Part shown: piece by piece, positions 1-8,510 of the stretch
How the letters are laid out: the number at the start of each line of letters is the position of its first letter
Numbering within the stretch: position 1 is the first letter of the stretch
NCBI GenBank assembly: GCA_947085405.1
Contig: CAMTWO010000013.1
Location: 1-64,000 of the forward strand
DNA length: 64,000 bases
DNA from: JASEGV01 sp947085405
Lineage (GTDB): Bacteria; Bacteroidota; Ignavibacteria; UBA10030; BY39
Reading direction: 5' to 3'
Notes under the pieces: model-generated
The model's database searches: none
Seen by the model: only the letters and a program-made list of their open reading frames with translations
What the model was told of the DNA's origin: nothing
Program-made: the position numbers and the translations under genes

Positions 1-2
1 TA

Positions 3-128
3 AAAAATGGTAACGAAAGAATATTGAAACTATCACTAGCGATGAAACGAAGAAGTTGGTTTGAAGGACTCTGGGCAAGTACAAATCTCTTTAGTTGGCC
101 TTTTGTTGTTTCAACTGAGAATTCCTAA
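3..128 (+). CDS. Possible 3' end of an upstream gene, cut by the window start
   Basis: This reading frame is open from the window edge to a TAA at 126-128 (about 41 codons, Trp- and Phe-rich near the end). It overlaps the frame of the next ORF over 61-128. It could be the tail of an upstream gene, or the first part of the next protein separated from it by a one-base frameshift. I recognise no family. Upstream sequence is needed to decide. Confidence 0.25.
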   Translation, partial: KNGNERILKLSLAMKRRSWFEGLWASTNLFSWPFVVSTENS

Positions 129-429
129 TGACAAATCCGGGATTAATTATGAAACGAGCAAACCGATCACGGTTTCTAAAGCGGAGGGATTCGTTCAAAC
201 ACTTGCGGCTGTTTATCAAAAACGTTGTATCGATTTTGTAGAAAGTATTCTTTCCGAAAATCAAAAGTCAGAAAATCCGAAGAAGAAAGAAAATAATTTA
301 TTAATATTGATCGAGAAGGCAGGAGCTGAAATAATTAGCATCGAAAACCACGCCGCCTATAACAAGAATGTTTTTTTTAATATGAACAATAAATCGGATT
401 ATAAGGAAATTCTAAAAATCTTAAATTAA
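61..429 (+). CDS. Hypothetical protein, start uncertain
   Basis: I do not recognise this gene. The frame runs from a possible TTG at 61 to TAA at 427-429 and would encode up to 122 residues. The C-terminal ~85 residues look protein-like (mixed Lys/Glu/Asn and hydrophobic residues). The N-terminal part competes with another open frame that ends at 128, and no Shine-Dalgarno precedes the TTG. The true protein may therefore begin upstream in the other frame, with a +1 shift near 126. Its stop overlaps by four bases the stop of the convergent phosphate butyryltransferase gene. There is no signal peptide or obvious membrane segment. Confidence 0.35.
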   Translation: MKDSGQVQISLVGLLLFQLRIPNDKSGINYETSKPITVSKAEGFVQTLAAVYQKRCIDFVESILSENQKSENPKKKENNLLILIEKAGAEIISIENHAAYNKNVFFNMNNKSDYKEILKILN

Positions 430-1331
430 TCATTCGCTGAACTCATTATAACGCCTAAAGCAATTGTCCTGACTTTTTCCTCGCATTTATCTGCACGCGA
501 TGGGATTAATACCGGAATTTTACCTCCAACTATTACCTGTGCGTGCGGCAAGCCGGCAAAATATTGAGTGCTCTTTGCCAAACTGTTTGCCGCTTCGATG
601 TTCGGAGCTACGATGATGTCGGCTTTGCCGGCAACATCGGAGCGGATATTTTTTTCAGCGGCGGCTTGTTCACTGACGCAAACATCTAAAGCCATCGGTC
701 CATCGATAACACATCCGGTTATTTTCCCATCACGGTTCAGCTTCGTAATTTCAGCCGCATCAACAGACGATTGTAATTTCGGATTAACCTTTTCAGATGC
801 CGACAATAATGCCACTTTTGGATTCGTGTTCCCTAACGCGTGTGCAACTTTTATAGCATTCTGTATGATTGAAATTTTTTCATCAAGATTCGGTGATAAA
901 TTAAGCCCGCCGTCGGTTATCATCAGTAATTTATTTTCTTTATGAGTTTCAAAAATAAATACATCGCTGAAAAGTTTTCCTGTACGTAAACTGTTTGCAG
1001 GGTTGAAAACCGATTTCATCAAAGTCGAAGTATCCACCGAACCTTTCATCAGAATATCGCACGTTTTGTTGTGGATGAGTTCGAAAGATTTTGCAATCGC
1101 TTTTTCAGTATCAACTTCGTTGTAAAAATGAAATTGAAGCGAACTACCTAACGAGTTGAGCGTTTGCCGGATAATAGATTCAGTTCCGACCAAATGGAAT
1201 TCAGCTAAATTCACTTTTGCGGCTTCGACAACAGCAGCGAGTGTTTCTTCGTTATGCGGTTGAACAACAACAACAGATTTGCCCTTTATCGAGAGAGCGT
1301 ATGTGAAAAATTCTGTAAAGTTCTTAATCAT
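426..1331 (-). CDS. ptb: Phosphate butyryltransferase / phosphate acetyltransferase family
   Basis: This 301-residue protein matches the short phosphotransacetylase family (Ptb type), which interconverts acyl-CoA plus phosphate and acyl-phosphate plus CoA in the cytoplasm. Family-like stretches include the N-terminal VVVVQPHNEETL, the central KGSVDTSTLM segment, LLMITDGGLN, and the C-terminal DIIVAPNIEAANSL and KIPVLIPSRAD regions. Length is normal. It lies 82 bp downstream of butyrate kinase on the same strand. Together the pair would turn butyryl- or branched-chain acyl-CoA into the free acid with ATP formation. Substrate chain length cannot be read from sequence, so acetyl or isobutyryl CoA are alternatives. 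The ATG has no strong Shine-Dalgarno. Confidence 0.85.
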   Translation of the reverse strand: MIKNFTEFFTYALSIKGKSVVVVQPHNEETLAAVVEAAKVNLAEFHLVGTESIIRQTLNSLGSSLQFHFYNEVDTEKAIAKSFELIHNKTCDILMKGSVDTSTLMKSVFNPANSLRTGKLFSDVFIFETHKENKLLMITDGGLNLSPNLDEKISIIQNAIKVAHALGNTNPKVALLSASEKVNPKLQSSVDAAEITKLNRDGKITGCVIDGPMALDVCVSEQAAAEKNIRSDVAGKADIIVAPNIEAANSLAKSTQYFAGLPHAQVIVGGKIPVLIPSRADKCEEKVRTIALGVIMSSAND

Positions 1332-1396
1332 GAAATTTGGGATTTATGAATTATGATTTATGATTTTTAGTAATTTCTATTTCCATTCGATATTCG

Positions 1397-1412
1397 TCCG
1401 TCAACTGACGGA
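1397..1412. repeat. Perfect inverted repeat after butyrate kinase
   Basis: TCCGTCA, a two-base loop, then TGACGGA form a 7-bp hairpin immediately after the buk stop codon. There is no good T-run on the buk strand, so it is at best a weak terminator. It resembles the TCCG...CGGA palindromes at 29055 and 57273 and may belong to the same dispersed repeat class. Confidence 0.5.
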
Positions 1413-1413
1413 T

Positions 1414-2475
1414 TCAATATGACTTAGGTATTTCAGTGCCCATTAAAACCCGGATTGCTCCTTTTGCTAACGCCTTCATTTCATCGTCCCCTGTAAAAAT
1501 TAAAACTTGAGAAATAAATTTAACTCTTTCGGTAATCCAGTCGGTTAACAATTTTGATTTTGCAAGTCCGCCGGTTAGCACAATGGCATCCACGTTACCA
1601 TTTAATACTGTTGCCATAGCACCGATTTCTTTTGCGATTTGGTAAGCCATTGCCTCAAATACTTCTTTGGCTTTGGCATCTCCATTTAATATTCGTTGTT
1701 CAACTTCTTCAGCGCTGTTCGTTCCCAAATATGCAACCAAGCCCCCTTTACCCATTACGAATTTACGGAGTTCTTGTTCATAGTATTTTCCTGATAATGC
1801 TAACGTAATGAATGGCTGGAGGGGAAGTCCACCTGTTCTTTCGGGAGAAAAAGGTCCGTCGCTCGAGGCATCGTTCACATCAATAATTTTTCCGTTACGG
1901 ATAGGAGCTACTGAAATTCCTCCGCCTGTGTGAGCAATGACGAAGGAAGATTTTTCATAATCAAGGTTTAACTTATCTGCAGCATTGCGGGCGGCTTCGT
2001 GCAGGCTTAATGCGTGCGATAAACTTCGACGTTCAATTTCAGGATGTCCCGAATATCTTGCAAGCGGTTCAAACTCATCCACTGAAACAGGATCCACAAC
2101 ATAAGCTTTACAATGAGCTTCAACTGCGATTGAATAGGCGAGTGCACAACCGAGGTTCGAGGCGTGCTCACCTTGCAAGTTTGCGCGGGCATCTACTAGC
2201 ATCTTATCGTTCACCTCATAAACTCCCCCTTCAAGCGATCGGAATAATCCGCCCAACGTTACGACAGCATTCAATTCTTTTAAGTTGACCTTGTTTTGAT
2301 GCAGCCATTTATCGATTGCATTAAACCTGAAATCAAATTGATCCCAGATTTTCGGATGAGCTTTAATTTCTTCAGCCGAGTGTTTCAGATTTTCCGCTAA
2401 AAATATTTCTTCATCATTAAAGATAGCAATCTTTGTTGAAGTGGAACCGGGGTTAATGATAAGTATTTTGTGCAT
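1414..2475 (-). CDS. buk: Butyrate kinase (ASKHA acid kinase)
   Basis: This 353-residue protein of the acetate/butyrate kinase family transfers phosphate from acyl-phosphate to ADP. It opens with the nucleotide-binding phosphate-1 motif INPGSTSTK (residues 7-15). It also contains HTGGGISVA, the SSDGPFSPERTGG loop typical of Buk, and the C-terminal adenosine motif VLTGGLAKS. Length matches Buk (about 355) rather than acetate kinase (about 400). It is followed by ptb, giving the buk-ptb pathway of acid formation or branched-chain acid release. A sigma-70-like promoter lies about 30 bp upstream. Branched-chain acyl phosphates are possible substrates. Confidence 0.92.
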   Translation of the reverse strand: MHKILIINPGSTSTKIAIFNDEEIFLAENLKHSAEEIKAHPKIWDQFDFRFNAIDKWLHQNKVNLKELNAVVTLGGLFRSLEGGVYEVNDKMLVDARANLQGEHASNLGCALAYSIAVEAHCKAYVVDPVSVDEFEPLARYSGHPEIERRSLSHALSLHEAARNAADKLNLDYEKSSFVIAHTGGGISVAPIRNGKIIDVNDASSDGPFSPERTGGLPLQPFITLALSGKYYEQELRKFVMGKGGLVAYLGTNSAEEVEQRILNGDAKAKEVFEAMAYQIAKEIGAMATVLNGNVDAIVLTGGLAKSKLLTDWITERVKFISQVLIFTGDDEMKALAKGAIRVLMGTEIPKSY

Positions 2476-2504
2476 TTAGATATTTTATTAAAAATTTCAC
2501 AGAA

Positions 2505-2533
2505 AATATAAATTAATTTGTGTTAATCTTCAA
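2505..2533 (-). promoter_or_regulatory. Candidate sigma-70-like promoter for buk-ptb
   Basis: On the minus strand TTGAAG (2528-2533) and TATATT (2505-2510) are separated by exactly 17 bp, placing transcription start about 20-25 bp before the buk ATG. The same TATATT box and 17-bp spacing recur at 28992, 49268 and 59682. Not tested. Confidence 0.55.
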
Positions 2534-2536
2534 ATT

Positions 2537-2563
2537 AAAAGGGGGAATGACGAATCATCCCCC
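2537..2563 (-). terminator. Intrinsic terminator after the secreted-protein operon
   Basis: On the minus strand GGGGGATGA, a short loop and TCATTCCCCC form a G/C-rich stem with one bulged base, followed by TTTT. It lies about 50 bp beyond the stop of the Asp-box repeat protein and just upstream of the buk promoter, as expected for the end of the three-gene unit. Confidence 0.6.
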
Positions 2564-2614
2564 AGTGAAAGGTTAAAAAATATGTGAGGTTTACCGCATG
2601 TTTAGCTATTGATA

Positions 2615-4999
2615 CTATTTCAACAAAATTAATTTCCTTATTTTTACGATATTATCTGTTTTGATTCTATAAAAATATACGCCATTCGATAAATTAATAG
2701 GTATCCAATTGATCTGATAAATTCCTGGAGCCATAGTTTCATTAATTAAAGATTCAACTTCTTCACCTAGAATATTATATATTTTTAAATTAACAAATGA
2801 AATCTTACCGAGATAAAATTTGAAAACTGTCGAATTATTGAAAGGATTAGGATAGTTCTGGATAATATCCGAAGCTCTTGCTGAATCGGTTGTAAATTTA
2901 AAGGTGGAGGAAAAATCGCCATTACCAAACGAATTAATACCCCTAACACGCCAATAATATTTGGTTGAAAACTTTAAGGAATCAATTAAATAATGTTGTG
3001 ACACAACCATGGAATCATCAAAAAATAATATTTCAAAAAGCGAATCTTTAGATAATTGTAAATGGTAATATTGAGCGTTTTGAGAGTTATACCATTCGAA
3101 ATTAATTTTTAATGGTTGATCTTTAGAATCATCGGGTGGTGACTTAAGCAATACAATATCTGGGAGATCAGATTGCATGACAAGTCTGAATATCGAACTT
3201 CCATAAGTGCCGGCATAGACTCTTGTTTTAGTAGAAAGTACTGATCTTACATTTTTATTTGGAAGGTTGTCATTCATTTCATACCAATTGAAACCACCAT
3301 TAGAACTATGTAGAATCCCTCCACCTCCAGATAAAGCGGCATAAATATTTTCTTTATCCCCAGAGAAATCGTTGACTGAGGCGTTATAAAGAGGTGAGTT
3401 AGTCTTCTGCCACGTTGCACCGCTGTCAATGCTTACGTATATGAAATTGACTTGGCTACAACCAACAAATATTTTATTACCGATTACTTCAACCTTGTTG
3501 ACTGGAGGCATACCTCTGGGATCTATCTGAACCACCGACCAATTTTCGCCATTATCTATACTGCGATAAATACTCGACATACCGTCTGAAGCAATTACAA
3601 TTGAAGAAAGGCAAGTAATACTAGATATATTGGGTTGGCCATTAAAACCGTTTGATTTTCTGCTCCATACCAATCCTTTGTCTGTACTCTTAAAAATGCC
3701 AACCTGGGTGCCTACAAAAAGAGTTGCATTATTTCCAGTTATGGAAGTAAGTAGTCCACTGTCAAAGCCATTAGAGCGCGAAACCCAAGTATTACCGTCA
3801 TCTGTACTTAAAAAAACCCTTCCCGTAAATGCATCATACCACTCATTTGCCGCAATCGCATAAATTTCTTTTCCGATTGATATAATGTCGTATATATATG
3901 GTTTGTTATCACCGATATTTAATTTTTTCCAATCATTTCCTGAATTATTACTTCGATATATTCCTCCTCCAAAGGTACCAACAAAAATATTATTGTCATA
4001 TGAAGTGAGTGAATAAATTATACTATTAGTTAAACCATGATTATTCTGTATCCAGTTTGCTCCAGCATTAACACTCATATATATACCATCATGTGAAACA
4101 GCAATCAATTTCTTGTCGTTTCCTGTCAGAGTAAATATATTTTGATTTTGCAATCCATTATTAACACTTATCCAAGAATTACCATCATTCTGACTTTTAT
4201 AAATACCATAAAAATAAGTTCCAACATAAATACCCGTTGGGTTTACAAAAATAGAAGTCAAAATATCCCGTGGTGCTGTAGAATAATTTGGAGTATTCCA
4301 GGTAACGCCATCGTCTATGCTTTTCTTTACTTTTGCATAGTTTCCGAAAGGTGCTGCATATAATATTTCTTTGTAATAATATATTGAACTTGCATCCCAT
4401 GCATACGGATTTGGATCAACGCGCGCCCAATTATCACCATTATTTGTACTATAAAATATTCCAGAACCAGAGGTCCCCGCAGCAGATGCAACTATGGATT
4501 TATTACCTAAGTATATTCCTCTAATAGAGTAATTATTTATTCCGTTATTTGCTGCATTCCACATTAAACCCATGTTTGTACTTTTATATATACCATTATC
4601 AGCGGTTCCAATAAATAATAAAGAATCTTTAAAAACAATGCCAGATACACTAACATAATATGGTAGGCCATTATTTATTTTATGCCATTCTCTACCATAA
4701 TTTGTACTTCTATAGATGCCTTTATAAGATGTTCCTGCAAAGATAGTTCCAGTAACAACACATATTGATTTAACAGTAAAATTCTGTAAACCTAAACATC
4801 TCCAATTTTTTGCATTATCTACACTTAAATATACACCACCAATACCTCCACCAATTAAAGTGTCGTTTAAAACAACAATGTCTGATATATAACCTCCATA
4901 GGGTCCGTTTGTTTGTTGCCAATATAGCGGTTGGGCTAAAGCAATTTGAAAATAAAGTATTAAAACAATTATATTCGCGAAGATAAATAGTTTTTTCAT
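2615..4999 (-). CDS. Secreted Asp-box (BNR) repeat protein with T9SS sorting domain
   Basis: This 794-residue protein has a Sec signal peptide (residues 1-22, ending ALAQ). About thirteen Asp-box motifs of the form S-x-D/N-x-G-x-x-W follow, for example YRSTNYGREW and FLSTDDGNTW, spaced roughly every 45 residues to about residue 610. This implies one or two beta-propellers like those in YCF48, sortilin and xyloglucanase families. A fibronectin III-like segment comes next, then a C-terminal T9SS type A domain (about residues 720-794, NYPNPFNN). It should be exported and displayed or released at the surface. No sialidase catalytic residues can be assigned, so a binding or structural role is as likely as an enzyme. 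It is third in the minus-strand unit; GGAGG precedes its ATG. Confidence 0.8.
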   Translation of the reverse strand: MKKLFIFANIIVLILYFQIALAQPLYWQQTNGPYGGYISDIVVLNDTLIGGGIGGVYLSVDNAKNWRCLGLQNFTVKSICVVTGTIFAGTSYKGIYRSTNYGREWHKINNGLPYYVSVSGIVFKDSLLFIGTADNGIYKSTNMGLMWNAANNGINNYSIRGIYLGNKSIVASAAGTSGSGIFYSTNNGDNWARVDPNPYAWDASSIYYYKEILYAAPFGNYAKVKKSIDDGVTWNTPNYSTAPRDILTSIFVNPTGIYVGTYFYGIYKSQNDGNSWISVNNGLQNQNIFTLTGNDKKLIAVSHDGIYMSVNAGANWIQNNHGLTNSIIYSLTSYDNNIFVGTFGGGIYRSNNSGNDWKKLNIGDNKPYIYDIISIGKEIYAIAANEWYDAFTGRVFLSTDDGNTWVSRSNGFDSGLLTSITGNNATLFVGTQVGIFKSTDKGLVWSRKSNGFNGQPNISSITCLSSIVIASDGMSSIYRSIDNGENWSVVQIDPRGMPPVNKVEVIGNKIFVGCSQVNFIYVSIDSGATWQKTNSPLYNASVNDFSGDKENIYAALSGGGGILHSSNGGFNWYEMNDNLPNKNVRSVLSTKTRVYAGTYGSSIFRLVMQSDLPDIVLLKSPPDDSKDQPLKINFEWYNSQNAQYYHLQLSKDSLFEILFFDDSMVVSQHYLIDSLKFSTKYYWRVRGINSFGNGDFSSTFKFTTDSARASDIIQNYPNPFNNSTVFKFYLGKISFVNLKIYNILGEEVESLINETMAPGIYQINWIPINLSNGVYFYRIKTDNIVKIRKLILLK

Positions 5000-5023
5000 T
5001 GTTCCTCCAAATATTTTTTAATT

Positions 5024-8000
5024 TTATCGGATTAAAACCATCTTTTTTGTTATCGTATAGTTTTCGCTTCTCATTGGATTCGATGAATTCACCACGAGTC
5101 TGTAAAAATAAACACCCGATGAAACGAGATTCTGATTATCCGTTAATCCATTCCAGACTACTGAAAACCTTCCTGCTTCTTTTTCTTCGTTCACTAATGT
5201 TCGGATTTTCTGACCGAGTACGTTGTAAATTTCTAAAACGACTTTTCCGGAAACTGACATATCGTAACGAATGGTTGTTTGTGGATTGAAAGGGTTTGGA
5301 TAGTTGTTTGATAAATTAAATTCATTTGGAGGTAGAGCTTCCTTAAGCAATTTAGATGGATTAAATGTAAATACATCGTTTGCAGTTAAGGGGAAGTGGG
5401 GCGTTATTTCAAGGACATCACCATCAGTGTATGTATAGTAGGCATTTATTCGTCGCATCCAAACAGCGTACAGATAAGGATATTCTCGTCCCTGCCAATT
5501 ACCTCGCACAGTATATTGTGGTTTCGGTGTATCTGAGTAGGTTGTATTCAGTATTAGAATTACTTCGTCACCCCATTGACTATTAAAATTATTAATTGGT
5601 GATGGATTCCATTTTCCGTCAACATTTCCTTTGTAAATGTAAACGGTAGAATCAGTTCCATCGGAGCCCCGCATTTTCCTGTATAGAGTATCGTTCCGCT
5701 CGATAATAGCAACGTCGAGTTGTCTTTTCCGTCCTGTTTTGTTTTTATCAACCTCCCAAACTGTGAATGGAATTGTTTTTCCCAATGCAGGATTTCCTAA
5801 TGGGTACATTTGATAGTCTTGATATAAATAACCCCATCCGATTGAATCGATCACAAACGGTCGATATTCAGGATGAATAATTCTTGTTGGTGGGCGCGAT
5901 GTAAAACCTGAAATACACCGATATGCTTTTTGTGTATTTGTTTCGCTAAATCGCAATTCCACAATTTTTAATGAATCTGCCGGCAACGAACTCAAAAATC
6001 CATCGAAATTCCATTTTGTTGGATATGTGATAAAACCCCGATTATCACAAAGAACATTCGTATACCTTCCCCTCACACTTGTAAACCATTTGTTTGAAGA
6101 TGGTGAATAATTCCATTTTTTTGCACCGTGCAAAGTCGTATAACTTCCCTTAGTAATCCTGAAACCGTCTGTAACCGGAATATCGTGTAAATCCCAAGTA
6201 TCTGGGAGTCTGTGTTTTTTTAATAACGAATCATTTGTATGTGTATTTATCAAATTAAAATTGATGATATTGATCGAAGGTTTATTAATAGTGATATTAT
6301 AGTAATTATCTTTTAGTTTACTATAATCTACCAAACTGATTCCGAACAATCCTTCAGATTTTCCGGTAACGTGCGTTGTGAGAGTTTCAATGGGAGGATA
6401 GGTAAATTCTTCCACTAAGAAACTGAGTGTATCAAGCCAACTATTTTCTTTGTCATCATTAATTTGGAAAATGATTATTGCAATATGCGGAGCTGGTGTA
6501 TCCTTATTAATGTATAAAGAAAAATAAATGTCAGGTAGCCAATCGGATGTGCTTTGTGGAGGAATGGACACTAATACATCTTTAGTCCAAACCGAAGAAA
6601 TATGCGGACTCTCAATTTTGTATTGATGAATGTTTAGTTTACTCACATTAAAATCTGTAAAATTTTTAAGACGTAATTTAAATCTGATATCCTCACCCGG
6701 ATTGGGTATTCCATCATTATTAATATGGTCGGCAGTTATTTGAAAACCATCAATTTTTATTTTCCCTATGGTTGTAATTCCGGTTAATAAATTTCGCCAC
6801 TCTAATGTTTGATTGTTAGAATAAGTAATCGTCAAACTCAACATTGCCGCCGCAGAATCCACATTTGAGTGTAGCCAATTGCCCCAAATATTATCGTTAG
6901 CTGAACTATCGTTGTGCAAGCCGTCGTCATAAAGTGTAGCAGTTCCTAACATTGTTCCTGACTGGTTAGTGAGAGTCGCAACGACTTGTATAGCATCTTT
7001 CACTGAAGTATTTATCAGATAGGGGGGAGAATAAATATTTTGAGATTTTAAATATACAAACGGAACATTTTTGAAACTGTTTTCATACGCAAGATTAACG
7101 CGTTCAGATAAATATCTAAGTCGAGTTATGCTGTTTAAATTATTTGCCCCTCTATCAATGATGACTGCATAGATTACTTCTTGTGAATCTCCGGGTGCAA
7201 TTGTTAAAGGACCGGTTGGCATTGTAAATCTCATATCGGATGGTTGTATAAAATCACTATTCAAACAACCTGTGTTAGTAACAGGATCACCGGCAAATAA
7301 AAATTTTGTAGTGTCGCCATTGCATATTTGAGGTCTTCCTGTTCGGGTTAAACCTTTCATTACATTATAAGTTTGTCCAAATAATGATGGGTCGTACCAA
7401 TCCGGATTAGTGCAGCCGCCTTGACCGGGACCGCAGAAAAAATTAAAAGATGAAATTTTACCGTTTTTAAATCCTGCCCATTTTTTTCCGAAAGCGGTAG
7501 CCGTATCATTTAAGCCACCTGAAATCAATGGACCTTGCATAAGTTTATAACCGACTGCGGGAGGCGCAGGTCCATAACCAATATCATCGTTGTCATCGCC
7601 GTTATAAGCGTAGCCCAAATTATGTGGTTTTCCTCTTGAATCATTTGTAGTATCACATCCCACATAATCATCAAAAGCATTGCCTAAATCCGGGTCACTC
7701 CATAATGTTAAGTATGTACTATCAAGTATGTTTGAGCTTTTATTATAGATTTGAAATCTGATGAAATGGATATCTCCAATACCACCTTGATATGCCCAAT
7801 TAGTTTGTCTGACTTCAACGCCAAGTGGTTTTGAACGACCCCAAATCCAAGTATGGTAAGTTTCATTAACATCATTATACACATAAAATTGAATCATATC
7901 AGGATATTCAGGACCGGAGGGCCAATTTATTCCTATTTTATCGATGTTCGGATTCCAAATCCCGTTACCATCCAAATCAATCCAGGGCGCACCCTGATCA

Positions 8001-8485
8001 ACGGGCCATTGAGCATAATCGGGAGTCGAAGTTGGTAAATCGAGCAAAGGACGAACTTGATAAATTTTTAAATACGGAAGTGTAAAATCTTCGGCAGAAC
8101 CATCGGGCATGATACGACCGGGGCGATACTCTGAACCAAAGTGTCCGACCGTTGCAACTCGAGTTTCTTTTATAGTATCTCTTTGAACTCTTGCCCCAAT
8201 CCAAAATCCTGATGAAAATATTGCATTCTGTCTGCTTCCTTTGGGCCACTCAAAGCCCGGACCTGTTGTAGAGTGGTCGGAATAAAACTCGCCATCATTT
8301 CTGAACCAGGCAGAAATTCGGTTCACGTCCATTTTCTTCCGGTCGAAAATTAATGGTGATTGAGGAGAAGATTGTTTTTTAAAATCGAAGATAGCTTTTT
8401 GCTTTTGTGGGTCGATACCACTTTCAGCACTCGAACAAAATAGTGCAACTAAAACAACTGTTGTGAAGATAAAATGTTTTTTCAT
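5024..8485 (-). CDS. ~1150-residue secreted T9SS protein, paralog A of an unnamed family
   Basis: Function unknown. I start at the ATG at 8485, preceded by GGAGAG six bases upstream; the in-frame TTG four codons earlier lies inside that ribosome site. The 1153-residue product has a signal peptide (MKKHFIF...SSAES). A conserved N-terminal half follows with TGPGFEWPKG, GHFGSEYRPG, VYNDVNETYHTWIWG, LWSDPDLG, PPAVGYKLMQGP and APGDSQEV. Next come a DDGLHNDSSANDNIWGNW segment and beta-rich regions, then a C-terminal T9SS type A domain (NYPNPFNPQT ... KKMVLIR). It is a close paralog of the next gene upstream and of the genes at 52434 and 63008. EF-hand-like DLDGNGIWNPN (about residue 170) may bind calcium. 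A surface or matrix protein is inferred. Confidence 0.8.
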   Translation of the reverse strand: MKKHFIFTTVVLVALFCSSAESGIDPQKQKAIFDFKKQSSPQSPLIFDRKKMDVNRISAWFRNDGEFYSDHSTTGPGFEWPKGSRQNAIFSSGFWIGARVQRDTIKETRVATVGHFGSEYRPGRIMPDGSAEDFTLPYLKIYQVRPLLDLPTSTPDYAQWPVDQGAPWIDLDGNGIWNPNIDKIGINWPSGPEYPDMIQFYVYNDVNETYHTWIWGRSKPLGVEVRQTNWAYQGGIGDIHFIRFQIYNKSSNILDSTYLTLWSDPDLGNAFDDYVGCDTTNDSRGKPHNLGYAYNGDDNDDIGYGPAPPAVGYKLMQGPLISGGLNDTATAFGKKWAGFKNGKISSFNFFCGPGQGGCTNPDWYDPSLFGQTYNVMKGLTRTGRPQICNGDTTKFLFAGDPVTNTGCLNSDFIQPSDMRFTMPTGPLTIAPGDSQEVIYAVIIDRGANNLNSITRLRYLSERVNLAYENSFKNVPFVYLKSQNIYSPPYLINTSVKDAIQVVATLTNQSGTMLGTATLYDDGLHNDSSANDNIWGNWLHSNVDSAAAMLSLTITYSNNQTLEWRNLLTGITTIGKIKIDGFQITADHINNDGIPNPGEDIRFKLRLKNFTDFNVSKLNIHQYKIESPHISSVWTKDVLVSIPPQSTSDWLPDIYFSLYINKDTPAPHIAIIIFQINDDKENSWLDTLSFLVEEFTYPPIETLTTHVTGKSEGLFGISLVDYSKLKDNYYNITINKPSINIINFNLINTHTNDSLLKKHRLPDTWDLHDIPVTDGFRITKGSYTTLHGAKKWNYSPSSNKWFTSVRGRYTNVLCDNRGFITYPTKWNFDGFLSSLPADSLKIVELRFSETNTQKAYRCISGFTSRPPTRIIHPEYRPFVIDSIGWGYLYQDYQMYPLGNPALGKTIPFTVWEVDKNKTGRKRQLDVAIIERNDTLYRKMRGSDGTDSTVYIYKGNVDGKWNPSPINNFNSQWGDEVILILNTTYSDTPKPQYTVRGNWQGREYPYLYAVWMRRINAYYTYTDGDVLEITPHFPLTANDVFTFNPSKLLKEALPPNEFNLSNNYPNPFNPQTTIRYDMSVSGKVVLEIYNVLGQKIRTLVNEEKEAGRFSVVWNGLTDNQNLVSSGVYFYRLVVNSSNPMRSENYTITKKMVLIR

Positions 8486-8510
8486 TGTTCTCTCCAAATA
8501 TTTTTTAATA

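Noticed and set aside
568..945. 125-codon open frame on the plus strand
   Set aside because: It is antisense to ptb, whose frame has clear family motifs; the product has low-complexity composition and no ribosome site.
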